Shown piece after piece: positions 43,869 through 55,860 of a stretch of DNA of 64,000 nucleotides (positions within the stretch are counted from its first letter, which is position 1; every line of letters starts with the position of its first letter). The position numbers and the translations under genes are program-made. Source of the stretch: Wyeomyia smithii (lineage: Eukaryota; Arthropoda; Insecta; Diptera; Culicidae); NCBI RefSeq assembly GCF_029784165.1, contig NC_073695.1:229495916-229559915 (forward strand). Direction: 5' to 3'. Under the pieces are notes generated by a model that searched no databases, was not told the DNA's origin, and worked only from the letters and a program-made list of their open reading frames with translations.

Positions 43869-45370
43869 CCATTTTAAATATGCATGGAATTCAACGCTTT
43901 ACTAATGTTTGCACAAATCTCAACGCAACTGTGTGTCCGTGTGACAAGAAATACACATGAAAATTCCGACTTCGTTATGTGCTTCAATTTGATAGCGGGC
44001 GGCATAAATAATTCAATCTGAAATTCGACTCCAGCTGGCATCAATCAGCATCACTAGGCAAAGACCCATTTAAATGAGAAATTTGCTCGCTTTATTCCAC
44101 AGATCTTGCGCCCCGAAGCAGCCTAATGAAACCTTACATGCAATCATTTAGCTGATAATCACCACCAGTTGAAGCTTTGGCGTCGAGATCCGTGGGACAC
44201 GTGTGCGCGGCTGCGGCTACATAATCCGCTCTGTGCACAGGTAAATCGTATGTCCACACACAGGGGAAACCTTCGGTTAATTTCATCAGCTTGCGAGCAC
44301 GGTTTGCCTCGACCGCCACAAGCCAAAAAATTGCACAGAAATCTGCACAGGTCTGCAAGCATGCAGTTTGTCGAAAAGCCATAAAGAGTAGGTTCTACAG
44401 CCGTTTCTCGGATGGCTTGACTTCGGTTGGGCCGGCGGGAGCTACGGCAGGCGGTCAGTGGAAAACCTGTTTCTGAACTACGATGGATTCGAACACAGCC
44501 AGAGCAGCCAAGCGCACACGGAGCCGCGAAATCGAGCGTCAAGAAAAAGAGATTTCAGCCCCCGGGCGTCAAGAGCCGTGCATACCAAACTGCGCGAGAA
44601 GTGGACGGCCTGACGACCGGTCAGTCCGTTACCGACAGATTCCGAGCCCGCGCAGGCGACGAAGCGAGAGGGAGCGGATCAATTCCGGACCAAATATGGC
44701 CAGCTGACTGATGAAGATTGTAGCCGGTCCGAAATGGCTGTCGTCGTCGTGCTGGTTGCCTGAAAAAAGAGATTCCCGATGGATCTTGAGCATTGTTGAG
44801 TCCTTTCTCTCATTTCAAGGTAATGATTAAACTAATTAATTGTTTCTGAGACGAAGGAAAAAATAATTCTTCCGTTCAATGGTCCGCGAGAACCGATCGG
44901 TTTTGCACTGTTTGTTAGTAACTTTGCGCGTTCTGTACACACTGGCTGTTGGCACAGGTGTCGCGGTTGGAGTGACATCATTCCATTACGGCGACTAATA
45001 CGTGGCCTGTGAGGTTCGCGATAAGAGGGGGCTGGAGGTGTGGAGGAATATGAACTCATAGAAACGTGCCTCGGTTCACATGCGACCGTGCGCGCCTCCC
45101 CCGTTGCTTCTTCATTACAAACCGGCCGGCGGGCGGGCATCGAACATAGTATGGCTAGGCAAATACAGTTCTTTTATATCTACACGACCAACCTTCCCCT
45201 CCGGTATCAGCGCGGTTAGCGACTGTGAAAGTGCACAAAACGTGAAACCTATTTCTTGCCAAGTGTGTGCCTTTATCAGCTTCTGCCGGCACGGTTGTTG
45301 TTTAGGTGTTCTTCTTCTACCGAAGCGCGGTAATGGGTTGCGATGGCCAAGTACAGTAAGACCTGTAACT
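43869..45370. other. GC-richer unique block; regulatory DNA or exon candidate
   Basis: No transposon similarity recognised. From 44160 to 44710 ORFs are open in several frames of both strands (up to 127 codons), none with a recognisable domain. TTTCAAG|GTAATG at 44819 is a passable donor, and TCAGTC at 44621 matches an initiator, but its +28 hexamer matches the DPE at only 4 of 6 positions. An alternative first exon is conceivable but unproven. Confidence 0.35.
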
Positions 45371-46290
45371 GTACAAAAAGTTAAAACTGTCTTGTTTCAT
45401 GTCTTGTTTCAGTTTGAATAACAAATCTGAAGGTTCAAAATTTAGTGGAAAACTAAATTTAAAAAAGCAAAAGCATCGCGTATGGAATTACTGTGCCAAT
45501 GTCTGGGGGGTAAAAATAAGCTGGTCTGTGCTATGTACATTCGCTGGTAGCAGTTCGAAACCTAAATATTGGAATTCTTTGTCAGAAAAAAAAAAAAACA
45601 ATATACCGATAAGCGCGTTTGCTTCGCATTCCAACATCGATGGAGGATTTCTCCCCCATGCGAAAGAAAAGTTTCCGTCTACCTTCTGGTGCATATTTCA
45701 TGGCCTGTGCAAGTTGATTGTTTATGTAAGATAAGCCTGGTGTCTCTAAGGTCTACTTCAGGGGGACAGGTCTGTATCGATTGAAGCCTACATATTGTCG
45801 TTTCAATGTCACCCTGACCTATTTGTTGCCTGTAAATTAGATCAGCAAAAAAGAAACACTTTAAGTCTAGAGTTTTCAAACTAGGGACGCCATTCCCAGT
45901 ACTCGTACAGGTTCTATCAGTGCTTGTATTGTGCTACCTACTTATGCTTTGCATTATGCGACTGCACGTTATGCAACCTTCGGTATTTATAAAGCTTCGA
46001 ACATGCAGTGGGCTGTTGAGTGATCATTCGCAGCTACTTTTACACGTAAATGAATGCGATGGAAATGCATTTCCTTAAAGTTACGTTATTAATAATAAAA
46101 ATGATATGAATCAGAAGTCACGACGTTGGATGTTATAATTTGTGAATTTGAATAACTAGAACCTTTCTAAATGTTCGCTAAGCACTTTTGTGTGTGAGTT
46201 TTGTTGATCAAACTTCGCACATGTTTCCATTACAAAAGTCTGTGTGGTTTCCACTGATGAAAGAGTATTTAAAATATATTTAATATTACA
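45371..46290. other. No gene seen
   Basis: A run of 13 A at about 45588 follows TTCTTTGTCAG, which could be the tail of a retroposed copy. The 111-codon ORF 45399-45734 runs through the A tract and shows no domain. Confidence 0.4.
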
Positions 46291-46784
46291 TGGGGTAAGG
46301 AACGGCTTATGCAGTAGCGCCTATTTCAATCAGTCGAAGAAAACATGCCCAAAACTCCTGCATTTTGATCAATATCGACAATTTCAATGATGGAAACGAA
46401 AACTTTGATTGTCTAGCTGTCTTATGAATATAAGAAATACCGTTAATCACAAAGAAATCTGTGAACAAACATCATTCGAAACAAATCGATTTATATTGCG
46501 GCCATTCAGGAGCCACTTCGAGTGTTAAAAAAACGTCTGCAAAACAGATGGAAGCTGCTTGAAATAGGTACGGGGTGATTGGAATAGTGTCCCTCGATTG
46601 GTAACTTTAATTGATTATTGTTAAAGTTTGCTTAGTTTTACAATCTGAAAACAAGTTCTGACAGCCAAAACGCTAGAGAACATATTGATATACTACTGTT
46701 TGAATTTCACCCAACACATTTCGAGTATTTTGTCTGAATACACGGGCGGTTTCTAAAGCTGCTTAGAATATGTTCTCTACCCTA
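46291..46784. mobile_element. TA MITE family M, copy 2 (~490 bp)
   Basis: Left end TGGGGTAAGGAACGGC, right end TCTCTACCCTA. It matches 49094-49573 along its length (TATCGACAATTTCAATGATG, CTAGCTGTCTTATGAATATA, CACCCAACACATTTCGAGTA). TA remains at the right (46783-46784) and is TG at the left. No coding capacity. Confidence 0.85.
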
Positions 46785-47189
46785 TTATTGTTACAATTTT
46801 GTCACATTTTATCATTTATGACATTTTTTCGATAAATAATATACTAACACAAAAAAATGTTTTCACAAGTCTCTTGCAGTTAGATATTATAGATTATGCA
46901 TTTTATAGTAAAAATTCATATGTTGTTTACTGAAGAAATATGATTATCTGAATTAAAATAGTTTATCTCTTGTTCTGAAGTACAAAATGTTTATGGTACG
47001 AAATTGAGTGCACCGTTTTTGCTTTGAAAAACATAGCCAACATTTTTTTCCGTTCCCTGAATAATTATTATATTTCTTGAAAAATGATTTCTTTACAAAA
47101 ATATCAGAATTCTGTGGAATTTTTTTGTTCATTTTATGCTTTCATATAAAATCAGTTGTAATAAGTTTTACGCACTAAAAGCCCTTGTC
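46785..47189. other. No gene seen
   Basis: A+T-rich, no ORF of note. Confidence 0.5.
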
Positions 47190-47309
47190 AAGGCCTAAAC
47201 ACAATTGATACGTTGCGGCTGCGTTTGCGGCGATTTGACAGTTAGCCCATACATTTTCTGTCACATTAACGTCAACGCAACGCAAACGTTTCCATTGTGC
47301 TTGGGCCTT
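47190..47309. mobile_element. 120 bp MITE, ends AAGGCCYAARCACAAT
   Basis: The left end AAGGCCTAAACACAATTGAT and the right end in inverse complement AAGGCCCAAGCACAATGGAA are paired over about 16 bases with two differences, and both continue into ACGTT..GCG. No secure target duplication. Confidence 0.65.
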
Positions 47310-47939
47310 TACATGTTTTCATGATTACGCTGGTCAACACAGGTGCACTCTAAACACTTTAATCGAAAAAAAAGAAAGATTATAGCTATTCAACCTTTTC
47401 TGTGAATTTTTGTGTCCCTTGCCACTTACTCTCTAGAGAAACTTTAATGAATTTTCTCGGCAACATAACGTTTAGGTGACGAACCCGGTCGTCAATTACT
47501 ATGCGAACTCTCACGTAGGTAGACGCGTTTTGGTAATGGCTATGGGCACTAAAATTCTTAGGAATGGTTTAATAGCTATTTTAAGCACATAAATAGCTAC
47601 TGATCACTGGTTGAAAAGGCTAATTTCGAGTATTGTACTGGTGCTCTTTTACTTAAGGGGGTCTCCTCATTAGTTGTTTTAGAAAAAGGTGGCGCTTTTT
47701 CAGAGAAGAGCGGGAAAAAATCTTTCGCATCAACTTTTTATAGCGATTTTCTACAATTTTTCAATATTCTACAATATTGTTCACCATGGTTGAACACACA
47801 ATTGCACCTAAGAATGTTTTCTTTCATCCCTTACCCCCAAGTGATTGAAGATTTTTATTAAAATAATGCTCTCATTTTCTCACAGTTTTTTCAAGAAAAA
47901 AAACTCTGCTGTTTCAAAGAAAGGACGAAGCATTGAATC
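47310..47939. other. No gene seen
   Basis: A+T-rich, no ORF or repeat partner recognised. Confidence 0.5.
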
Positions 47940-48292
47940 CGGCGGGGGAGCTGCGTAGCCGCAAGGTTACAGAGTCCTCTTTGTCAAGCGGTTGGTCGTG
48001 GGTTCGAATCTTAGTAGAATCAGGCCATTCTATGTCAAAAAGGACTTCAAACATGAGTTTTTCCTCAGGCTACCCACCAGTTATCCTTCCTTTACGCTGA
48101 AATCTACAATAACAAAAATAAGTCCCTTTTATCAATAAAACTGGCCAGAAGGACGCACGACGAAACTTCTCCAGGGAATTATAATTGGTTATATTTGGCA
48201 GGAGGAAGAGGTATAGGAGAACAGTAAGCGTGTAAAAGGAGGGGTAGCACATTACACGCAAGCACTGATAAAAAATAATAATAAGCATATCA
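47940..48292 (+). mobile_element. tRNA-derived SINE, family C
   Basis: The tRNA-like head at 47943-48017 reads GTAGCCGCAAGGTTACAGAG, followed by a long variable-arm-like segment and GGTTCGAATCTT (B box). The head resembles a class II (Leu/Ser-like) tRNA. The body (GGCTACCCACCAGTTATCC) continues to a 3' tail of AATAATAATAA near 48275-48290. One copy in the window. Confidence 0.68.
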
Positions 48293-48640
48293 CTTATCAA
48301 TAGCGGTATTGCTAATAATAGAAGTGCGGGATACAGCAGACGACCGGGCTTATCTCACAATAGATCAACGATTCTGGTCGCCGTGAGAAAGTCCATACAG
48401 GAAAAAAAATTCGGCGTTTTCATAATTTTCATACTCATTACTGTTTGTTCTGTTTTAGGGACATTCTTGTTTTAGTTATCTACAGTTTCAAACAAGTACT
48501 CTAGATCCGATTTTTTTGATTATTTGAAAATCTGCAGCATTTAGAATGTAACAGTATTCATCATATATGTGTACATCATAGAAACACACATCTTTTTAAT
48601 GACACAAAAAAGACAGCCACTACACATACCGACATGACAA
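48293..48640. other. No gene seen
   Basis: A+T-rich spacer between the SINE and the ORF1 remnant. Confidence 0.5.
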
Positions 48641-49060
48641 AATCAGATAGTCAGATGTATCCTCATCGGTTGACAAAGATGTTTCCTGTCGAGGGTGACT
48701 CAGGCCTCTTGAATATTTCGAAAAGGGAAGGCTTAATTTTTTCCTCGTGCTGTTTGTACGCGGGACATGCCGGAAGGTCATGCCGAGTTTCCCCGTGGCA
48801 CAAACAGATGTACAGGGATACGAACTTTGTCCAAAAGAAAGGAGAAATTCTTTTTCCCTTCATCGATAAATGCTTGCAATCCCGTATCTTTACATTTTGC
48901 AGTATGGGGTTCTTGAAACAGCCCACCCCATAACGTAAGATGTCATCAACAGTGAGATTTCCCTTGGTAACCTTAGCAGCAGCTTCTTTAGCAGGAACCC
49001 GATCAGAAAGACAAAACAAAAATTGTAACAGAGGCTGTTTGTTTGTTATGTGAAAAACCT
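48641..49060 (-). pseudogene. Non-LTR retrotransposon ORF1 (gag-like), C-terminal remnant
   Basis: A 118-codon ORF (48663-49019, minus) reads DDILRYGVGCFKNPILQNV and IRDCKHL. In a shifted frame over the next part it reads DKVRIPVHLFVPR, and back in the ORF frame HDLPACPAYKQHEEKIK. This is the order of gag-like ORF1 proteins of Jockey/I/CR1-group elements: core domain, LFVPR, Cys-rich zinc knuckles, then HDL.ACPAYKQ. The CCHC knuckles are missing, and a deletion joins LFVPR to the HDLPACP block out of frame. The upstream part lies at 49830-50135, on the other side of a MITE. Confidence 0.65.
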
Positions 49061-49093
49061 TTCAGGTTGTGTTTTAATGTTGACCCCGTTAGG

Positions 49094-49573
49094 TAGGGTA
49101 GGGAACGGCTTAAGCAGTAGCGCCTATCTTAATCAGTCTAAGAAAACAGGCCTCAAACTCCTGAATTTTGATCAATACCGACAATTTCAATGATGGAAAC
49201 GAAAACTTGGATTGTCTAGCTGTCTTATGAATATAAGAAATATCGTTAATCACAAAGCAATCTGTGAACAATCACCAATTGAAGCAAATCGACCTATATT
49301 GCAGCCATTCAGGAGCCACTTCGGGTGCTGGAATAAAACGCCTGCAAAACATATGGAAACTGTTTAAAATAGGTTCGGGGTGATTGGAATAGTGTCTTAT
49401 TATTGTTAAAGTTTGCTAACTTAGTTTGACAATCTAAAAACAAGTTCTGACAGAGAAAAAGATAGAGAACAGATTGATATACTTCTGTTTGAATTTCACC
49501 CAACACATTTCGAGTATTTCGTCTCAATACACAAGCGGTTCCTAAAGATGCTTAGAATATGTTTCCTACCCTA
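49094..49573. mobile_element. TA MITE family M, copy 3 (476 bp), within ORF1 remnant
   Basis: The element spans 49096-49571 with ends GGGTAGGGAAC and, in inverse complement, GGGTAGGAAAC, and TA on both sides (49094-49095 and 49572-49573). It is the cleanest copy of the family. It separates two parts of a gag-like ORF1 remnant and is therefore younger than that retrotransposon. Confidence 0.88.
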
Positions 49574-49829
49574 TTATAATAACAGAAATTATAACAAAAA
49601 ATATTCTGCCAATATTAAACCCATATCAAACTTTGTTACTAACGTATCAGCTTTCTTACAAAATTAGATAGCACATAGAACAGTATAATAACAACCATTG
49701 TTATAAACAACAGGTTTTGATAGAGACGAAAAAATTGTTAGATTTGTTTCAGAACAACTCCACTTCATGATTTTTTATTATAACTCATTCAGATTCAATT
49801 TTGTTATCGAAGGCAAATGGGAAAATACA

Positions 49830-50135
49830 AAATCGTATCAAAATATGTTATTTGTATCTCCCGTTGATAGAATTTTGCAATTCTTTAGTTATGCTCTTCT
49901 GATCGGGAATGTACACGCGATACTCTCTAGTGAAGAACTCGTACCTAGCAATTGGGTTTACTTGCTTCAAGTTACTCACGACAACTCGCAGTTTGTTCGG
50001 TCTCACCTTCGTAATCTCGGTTACGGTCGAAAACTGTTTTGCCAGGTCTGTGCCAAATTGAATAATATTCAATGGATATTTTTGGGCCGGCAGAAAATAA
50101 CGTAGGGACCTTTCGTAAATTTCGAGTCTGAATTG
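49830..50135 (-). pseudogene. Non-LTR retrotransposon ORF1 (gag-like), central remnant
   Basis: Minus-strand frame 50072-49848 reads MNIIQFGTDLAKQFSTVTEI, then TKVRPNKLRVVVSNLKQVNP and REYRVYIP. This resembles the RNA-binding core of ORF1 proteins of Jockey/I/CR1-type elements, with the RVYIP segment that normally precedes the ..LTVDDILRYGVGCFKN region seen at 48663-49019. The opposite-strand 112-codon ORF (49767-50105) is a shadow. Confidence 0.6.
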
Positions 50136-51292
50136 ATGTCGTGAGAGTTAAGCACACATGTATGAGATGGTGACCAGGAATCTTATTTGTGGCAGATAAC
50201 TTTTATTTATGTCAATCTTAGTTTAGGAGAAAGGATAAAAAAAATTACCACAACAAATCGCTCAATTTTGACTCACAATTTAATGGCGGTGGAAAAAATG
50301 TAAATATTTAACCACTGCCTACTGTTTCCACTGCTTGGAAAACGTAATAGAAATTGAAAAATTGCTTTTAGAGACATGGTGTTTTCAGCAAAGTTGTTCC
50401 ATTGGTTTTTCTCCATTTCATAGAAGTTGGATTTTTGTGCTTAACCCACTCCTGGCGGAGAGAAATCAAATTTTTTCAATCAAAAATGAACTTTAAACTC
50501 TTGTTACTAATCAACTATATGCACACTTATTCTTGAAACACAAACTGTATTGCATATTGGAGATCAATCTGTTCTCTAACGTGTAAATTTTCAAGTGTAA
50601 TTTTTATACTTGAATCAAAGATAGAATGTCAGCCGCCGGAAATGGGTAAAGTCACCCTAAAAGTGAGAAACAAGTTTACTTTTTTCATTTCTGCAAAAAC
50701 AAATCCACTTTGTTCGACGAAGTTCTGGTAGTTTTTATAAGAAACAACTTTGCTGAAAACTTTATACTTCTATTTCCCTACTTAAATGAATGCCCCTTAA
50801 AAGCAATCTTTTCTTCAATATAACTTTTTCTAGTAATTTTTCACAGATTTTCAATGTTTTACAATACTATTTGCACTAATAAAACACACAATTTCTGTAA
50901 AGAAAGTTTATTTTTATCCTTTATATTTTTATATGAATTATGAATTATTAATGTTTTTATATGAATATAAAAACAATTTATCAAAATGAATTGAATCAAA
51001 TAAAGAAAAAACCGCGAGGATTTACCCCGGCTGCTGGACATCTACTGTTTAATCAGCACTGTGCCAAAGGATATTGTATGTTCGAGCGAATAAAAAAATA
51101 ACTGTGCTTTATTCGTATTATTCCTTTCGCAACGATAGCAGAGAAGCGAAATGAACAGTATAAAGTATTGACCACATTTTAATCACGTTTTCCGTTTCAG
51201 GCCAAATATATTCATATATCTATTTTCAAAAAAAAAAATCTAAATTTTTGCAGTAAAAACTGAAAATTTAAAATATTGAATTTTAGGCAGGG
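50136..51292. other. No gene seen
   Basis: A+T-rich throughout; only ORFs of about 60 codons. Confidence 0.5.
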
Positions 51293-51478
51293 ATATAAGG
51301 GGGGCAAATGCCCCGGGCCTTTCGACACGAGGAGCCCCCCTAGTCCTGAGCCAAACGTGAAGACAGAGTGGAGACCTTTTTTTGCTCGTCACCTCGACGC
51401 TCGTCAGAGAAGCGTTAAGTCATTTTCAAAATTAACTTTTTGAAGAAAAGAGGGCCCCCATTACCTAAATCCGGCCCT
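51293..51478. mobile_element. 186 bp CAGGG-ended MITE, family G, copy 1
   Basis: It starts CAGGGATATAAGGGGGGCAA and ends, in reverse complement, CAGGGCCGGATTTAGG. Interior landmarks CCCCGGGCCT, CCCCCCTAGTCCTG and AGGACGAG-like TTTTGCTCGTCACCTC recur in opposite orientation at 63770-63976. No coding capacity. Confidence 0.65.
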
Positions 51479-51538
51479 GAACTAGATGGATCATTTTAAA
51501 CGAGGTCCAAATATTTTACGATGTTTATATTTTCAATC

Positions 51539-51608
51539 TAAAAAGGTCTTTTTTTACGTGGTCCCATAAAAATTTGGTACGCATCCCCCGCGTAAAAAAG
51601 ACCTTTGT
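51539..51608. repeat. 70 bp palindrome, AAAGGTCTTTTTTTACG
   Basis: AAAGGTCTTTTTTTACGTGG on the left pairs with CGCGTAAAAAAGACCTTT on the right around a ~34 bp centre. It could be a minimal MITE or a hairpin-forming sequence. Confidence 0.6.
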
Positions 51609-52940
51609 ATGTTAATTATACCCGCTTGGTCCTAACACCTTCGTAGGGTGTATAATCGGCCAAACCGGCGACGTAGAAGCATAACCAGCTAGTTCCCATA
51701 AACTTCTTTTTTTGCCGTGCAATCGCTGGCAGGCTTGATAGGTAACTCGTTATACCAAAGCAAGCTGTTTCTGCGTTTGGCTGGATCCTCATGGAGTAAT
51801 TCCTTTAATTCAGCGTTTTCGACAGTGTTTGAGCTTCTTTCACGCTGGAACAGTCGTCAACATCCAATCACGAGCACTATTTTTGTAAACTTTTTTAACT
51901 CTCAGTGCGCTGCAGTCGCCGTTTTCTTTGAATGAAATGAGAAAAGTTAGTAATGTGCCAACGCGGTTTGTTTACCATATGTTTCAGCTGAGTACACCAC
52001 GTTTTAGATATGGCATAATCGATCAGCACTTACTGCTGGCACTATCTATCGGTAAAGAGCAAGAACTTTGTTGTGCACCAATATATTCGAAAACTCAAAA
52101 AAAAAAAAAATTATCAAAATCAGTTGTTTCAAGAGCATTAAATAAGTATTAAGTGATTTCGACAATTAGAATCCTGATTTCGAATATTGCTCTACTAAAA
52201 TTTCTTAAGATAGTAGAACGCGGCGTTTTCTTAAAAACTAATAGAACATAAAATTCGGCGTTATAGCTTCTAATAAGCGTCGAATGAGCACTAAATTTTC
52301 TTATCATTTCGCGTTTATCTTTTCAAAAATCTACCTGTTGTGCCATAGAATTGAGGATATCTTTCGCAACTGGCAAGCATGCTAAAATTATTTGAATTCA
52401 GTTCAAATATATGGAATATCTCCAATTGAAAGTTAATTTCGAATCGCTCCCTTTTGGAAATTCGCTAATCGCTTGACGCTTATCGCTAATCGCTTGACGC
52501 TTATTCTTGACTTCAACTTTCCAAAATCACAGAATAATCTGTTACTGCAAGTTTTTCAATAATTATTTTTGCAAGTATGAATATTGAATCCCGGCAACTT
52601 TCATTCCTTTATGCGTTATACGAAAAGTGAAATTTTTATCCCAACAAAAGCTGTAAAAATAAAGCAGAAATTGAGCCAACCAACCAACGACGAAGTTTTG
52701 GTAGTTTCCTCAGTGTTTGTTCAGCATTTATGCTTTTCTGTTAGTTGTAACGGTTTTTGTCCCTCGTATGTAATTTAGCTTATTAGGCAGCAATATTTGT
52801 TGGACATGCGAAATTAATTCCATTGGAAACAGCACAGATACAATCTTCAACTGTAGGCCATAAATGTCAATGGAATGTAAATCACAGATCAGCGTTGTCC
52901 AACATATTCCCGAACTTGAACCCATCAATCAAAAACTCCT
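51609..52940. other. No gene seen
   Basis: Several ORFs of 60-75 codons, none with a recognisable domain. The duplicated CGCTAATCGCTTGACGCTTA at about 52464-52502 is a two-copy tandem. Confidence 0.45.
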
Positions 52941-53760
52941 AGCAAAAGGTTCTGCTTTGATCGCAATTCTCACTGCTTGACCGCCGTTTCCGTTTAATCC
53001 ACCCAAAGTCATCTTTAGTCTGCCTGCCGTCCCATTTTAGTACGCCTCTACGGCTTGTGACAATCCGCTTTACGGACCGCACCCACCGGGATCCACACCG
53101 GACCCACACCACACGGGTTATCACCGAGCTGTAATGAATTCAGCCACGGGCCGGCGACAGAGCGGCCGACTACAAAGTAAACAGCCCAGACTTTCGGTCG
53201 TCAGCTTCAGTCGTTATCATCGTTGCCACGCCCCGGCAAAGCTCTTTCCCTCCCTCCAGCTGTGCGAATTACGAAGAATAATCTTTCCGTTCTTCGTTCT
53301 CTCGACAAAATGACAGAGCCAACGTTCAAAATAACCATTTGACAGTAATAAATTTTGCGATCGAATTGCGGGCACTTTTGGTCGTTGTTTCTTTTTTTAT
53401 GTTTTTTTTGGGTGGAAGATTTATTAACTATAATTCCATCACGGTTACGAGAAATCCCCCTCCTGGGAGTTATTCCATCCAACAGCGCTTTAAAGTGATT
53501 ATGGATTCGTTTTTACTGCATTGGGGTCTCTCCCCCCTTTAAGAGCGAGAGCAGAAACAACACCGGCGACAGGATGTGACTGATAAAAATGATAATGAAA
53601 CTCGGAGCTTCGAATGTGCCGACTTAACGCACCCGCCACGGGTGGGCGGTTGACAGTTTGGGTGGAGGCGAAGAGGGAGCGCATTTTCGCTTCCATCATT
53701 GCATCTCTCCCGTCTGGAATAATATCCGCTCGAGACTAAATCTAATTACACGTATCCCGT
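52941..53760. other. GC-richer unique block
   Basis: Balanced base composition, ORFs of 60-91 codons on both strands without domains. TCAGTC at 53207 matches an initiator, but the +28 hexamer fits the DPE at only 4 of 6 positions. Candidate intronic regulatory DNA. Confidence 0.35.
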
Positions 53761-54299
53761 GTCGCTTCCTCCCAGCGGAAAGCGGAACCCTAGCCCCCGT
53801 GACGGAATCCGTGCCCGGTCTGGTTTTATCCTGCTGAAACTACACATCTTATGAAGGTACCAGGGAATAGAGGGAGTGCAACGAAAATTGGATTTTGTAC
53901 CGAAAGAAGGAAAAAAATGTATGGCTAGTGCTGCTGTAGTGTTTTTTTTTCTAATGTCTGAAGTTGTCCTCATATGTTCACCTGAATTTCTTTGCTTCTT
54001 TAATTGGTGAAATACAGAGGTGGCGCTCAGCGTTCCATGAGTTGCATAAATACTATGGGGTGTTTTTTAATTATAGTGCCTAAACATTTTAGTAGAATAA
54101 TATGCATGGCTCGTCGCTCCAGAAGAATCTGAGGCATAGCTATTTCTGTAGAATGTGATGAAGAACTCGATTACAACAATATAATATATAGTTTAAAGCT
54201 TGGACTAAGAAAATAATTTGAATGAATTTGTGAAGTGAATTTTCCTTTTCCTATTTTACGTCAACATTTCAATAACTGTTTCAAAATTGTTTTTTTTTT
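53761..54299. other. No gene seen
   Basis: Transition from the GC-richer block to A+T-rich DNA; a T tract near 54290 precedes the Jockey fragment. Confidence 0.45.
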
Positions 54300-54317
54300 T
54301 TTTCAAATTATGGAAAA

Positions 54318-55215
54318 ATGAAAAAAAAAACTCTAATTTCAAAGCAGAATAAAAAACCAGAAGTTTTCAGTTATCAACCAATCAGTTTACTTTCTCTGAT
54401 TGGGAAACTGTTTGAGAGAATTATTCTAGACGGAATGATGTCATGGAAATTCGATTTTTTGCAGATGAATAGTTTAGATTCCAGTATTCATCAATTGCTC
54501 AGAATTTATTTATTGAATTCGATCCATTCGGCTAGCAGTCTTAATGAATAAGTGAGTGTATGGCTGGGAAAAGCCACCTTGAAGGTCACTGGTAGGCGAC
54601 TATCAAGGCGGCATAAAAACCCAGCATCTTTTTAGAAAACAAAAACATATACAGAGATATTACAAAAGTCCGATAAAGATAACATAAATAAAGTCAAAAC
54701 AAACAATACACATTAATTAACTATACTAGAAATTAAAACTATTATTTAGTCGATTATAAACCAGGGCCATTCGACGAACAGGTTTATGCTGGCCAGAGTT
54801 ATTAATATGATACGAGCCAACAAATCTGAAGGTCATTCCATTGGAGCTACTTTTCTAGACATAGAAAAATCATTCGACAGTGTTTTGCATAAAGGTTTAA
54901 TTGCGAAATTGCTAACTTCAAATTCTTCAATTTTTGTAATAGAAAAAAAATTTAAAAACGTTTAACTTATCGAACTCTGCATGTTGTTTACCACAATTCA
55001 AAATCTGATAGATTTTCTGTCAGAGCAGGTGTGCCTCAAGGTTTAGTCTTGGGTCCAGTCCTTTGTAGTATATATTTACTACAGATCTTTAAAATTCACC
55101 TTCAGGTGTATATTGTCAAAGTCACAACCACTGCTTCTAAAACTAAACTGATCACTTTTCCTCGTAAAACTAGAACTTCTTCTTTCTTTCTCTTTAGAGT
55201 GCATATTGTTTTGAG
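54318..55215 (+). pseudogene. Jockey-type reverse transcriptase, interrupted
   Basis: Readable in order on the plus strand: YQPISLLSLIGKLFERIIL (54371-54430), HQLLR (54489-54503), then after an insert VINMIRANKSEG, SIGATFLDIEKSFDSV (first catalytic Asp, about 54840-54885), HKGLIAKLL, then after frameshifts VRAGVPQGLVLGPVL (55020-55065) and SKTKLITFPRKTR (55137-55175). The block carrying the catalytic DD pair is deleted between about 55080 and 55130. Inactive. Confidence 0.83.
54511..54793. mobile_element. ~283 bp insertion in the Jockey fragment
   Basis: Splits the conserved HQLLRV..NMIRANK stretch. CAGAATTTATT (54500-54510) and CAGAGTTATTA (54794-54804) at the two borders look like a slightly diverged target duplication. 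The insert contains GGCTGGGAAAAGCCACC and GCGACTATCAAGGCGGC, then A+T-rich sequence. No terminal inverted repeats or pol III boxes were seen, so its class is unknown. Confidence 0.5.
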
Positions 55216-55309
55216 TCTTTGAACTCAATTCATTTCAAGAACCTTTCCACCTAACGTTGTTTAGGAGGTAAAGAGCTTTTAGATGGTGTAAATTTTTATT
55301 CAAAATTCA

Positions 55310-55860
55310 AAATTCAGAGCACTAGACATATAGTGTTGAGTATTTTCAACTTAATTTATCTCGTGAATCTGTCCACTACTAGAGTTATAGATTTCAGCAA
55401 AGTCGTTAAGGAAAAAAAGCGCTTCCAGTTGGTATATAGTTTGGTATGGAATTCAATTTCTACGTGGTGCTACTGTGCATGTAATTTTGAGTGTTTAGAA
55501 CTAAATCTTTCTCATGAATTCAACCACTTGGAAAGCTACCGTCTTCAGGAGAGTTGTTCAGAACGTCAACGGCTTTCGGTGGGCTTGTAGCTCAATTTGG
55601 AATTCTCCCCCAACGTGGTGCCAATGGGAATGAAGTTTTCAGTTTTATTTCGTGAGTTCAACCGCTTAGTAGTTTGGATGATCAGTGGCTTTTGGCTCAG
55701 TTTGATTAGAAATAAGACCACTACGTGATGCTAGTATGCGCTCAGTTCTGAGTGTTCTTAACTACATTTTTATTTAGTGTTCTTAACTAAACTCATCCAA
55801 TTCCTTAGAAAGTTATAGTATTCAGCAACTCAGCGATTACATTTCTTTAGAAGAAATTAA
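55310..55860. repeat. Degenerate ~145 bp tandem repeat, about 3.5 units
   Basis: Units start near 55338, 55489, 55632 and 55778. Each shows GAGT.TT...CT, then TC.TGAAT/TTC, then CCACT...AAAG.TA, then GTCTTCAG..AAGT/GTTGTTCAG. Divergence is high. The reverse-complement relative GAAGACCGCATCTTTCTAGG occurs at 56036 and GAAGACCACAACTTTCTTGG at 57554, so the array family continues on both sides of the palindromic element. Confidence 0.6.

Noticed and set aside
49767..50105. 112-codon plus ORF
   Set aside because: Shadow of the gag-like ORF1 remnant on the minus strand.
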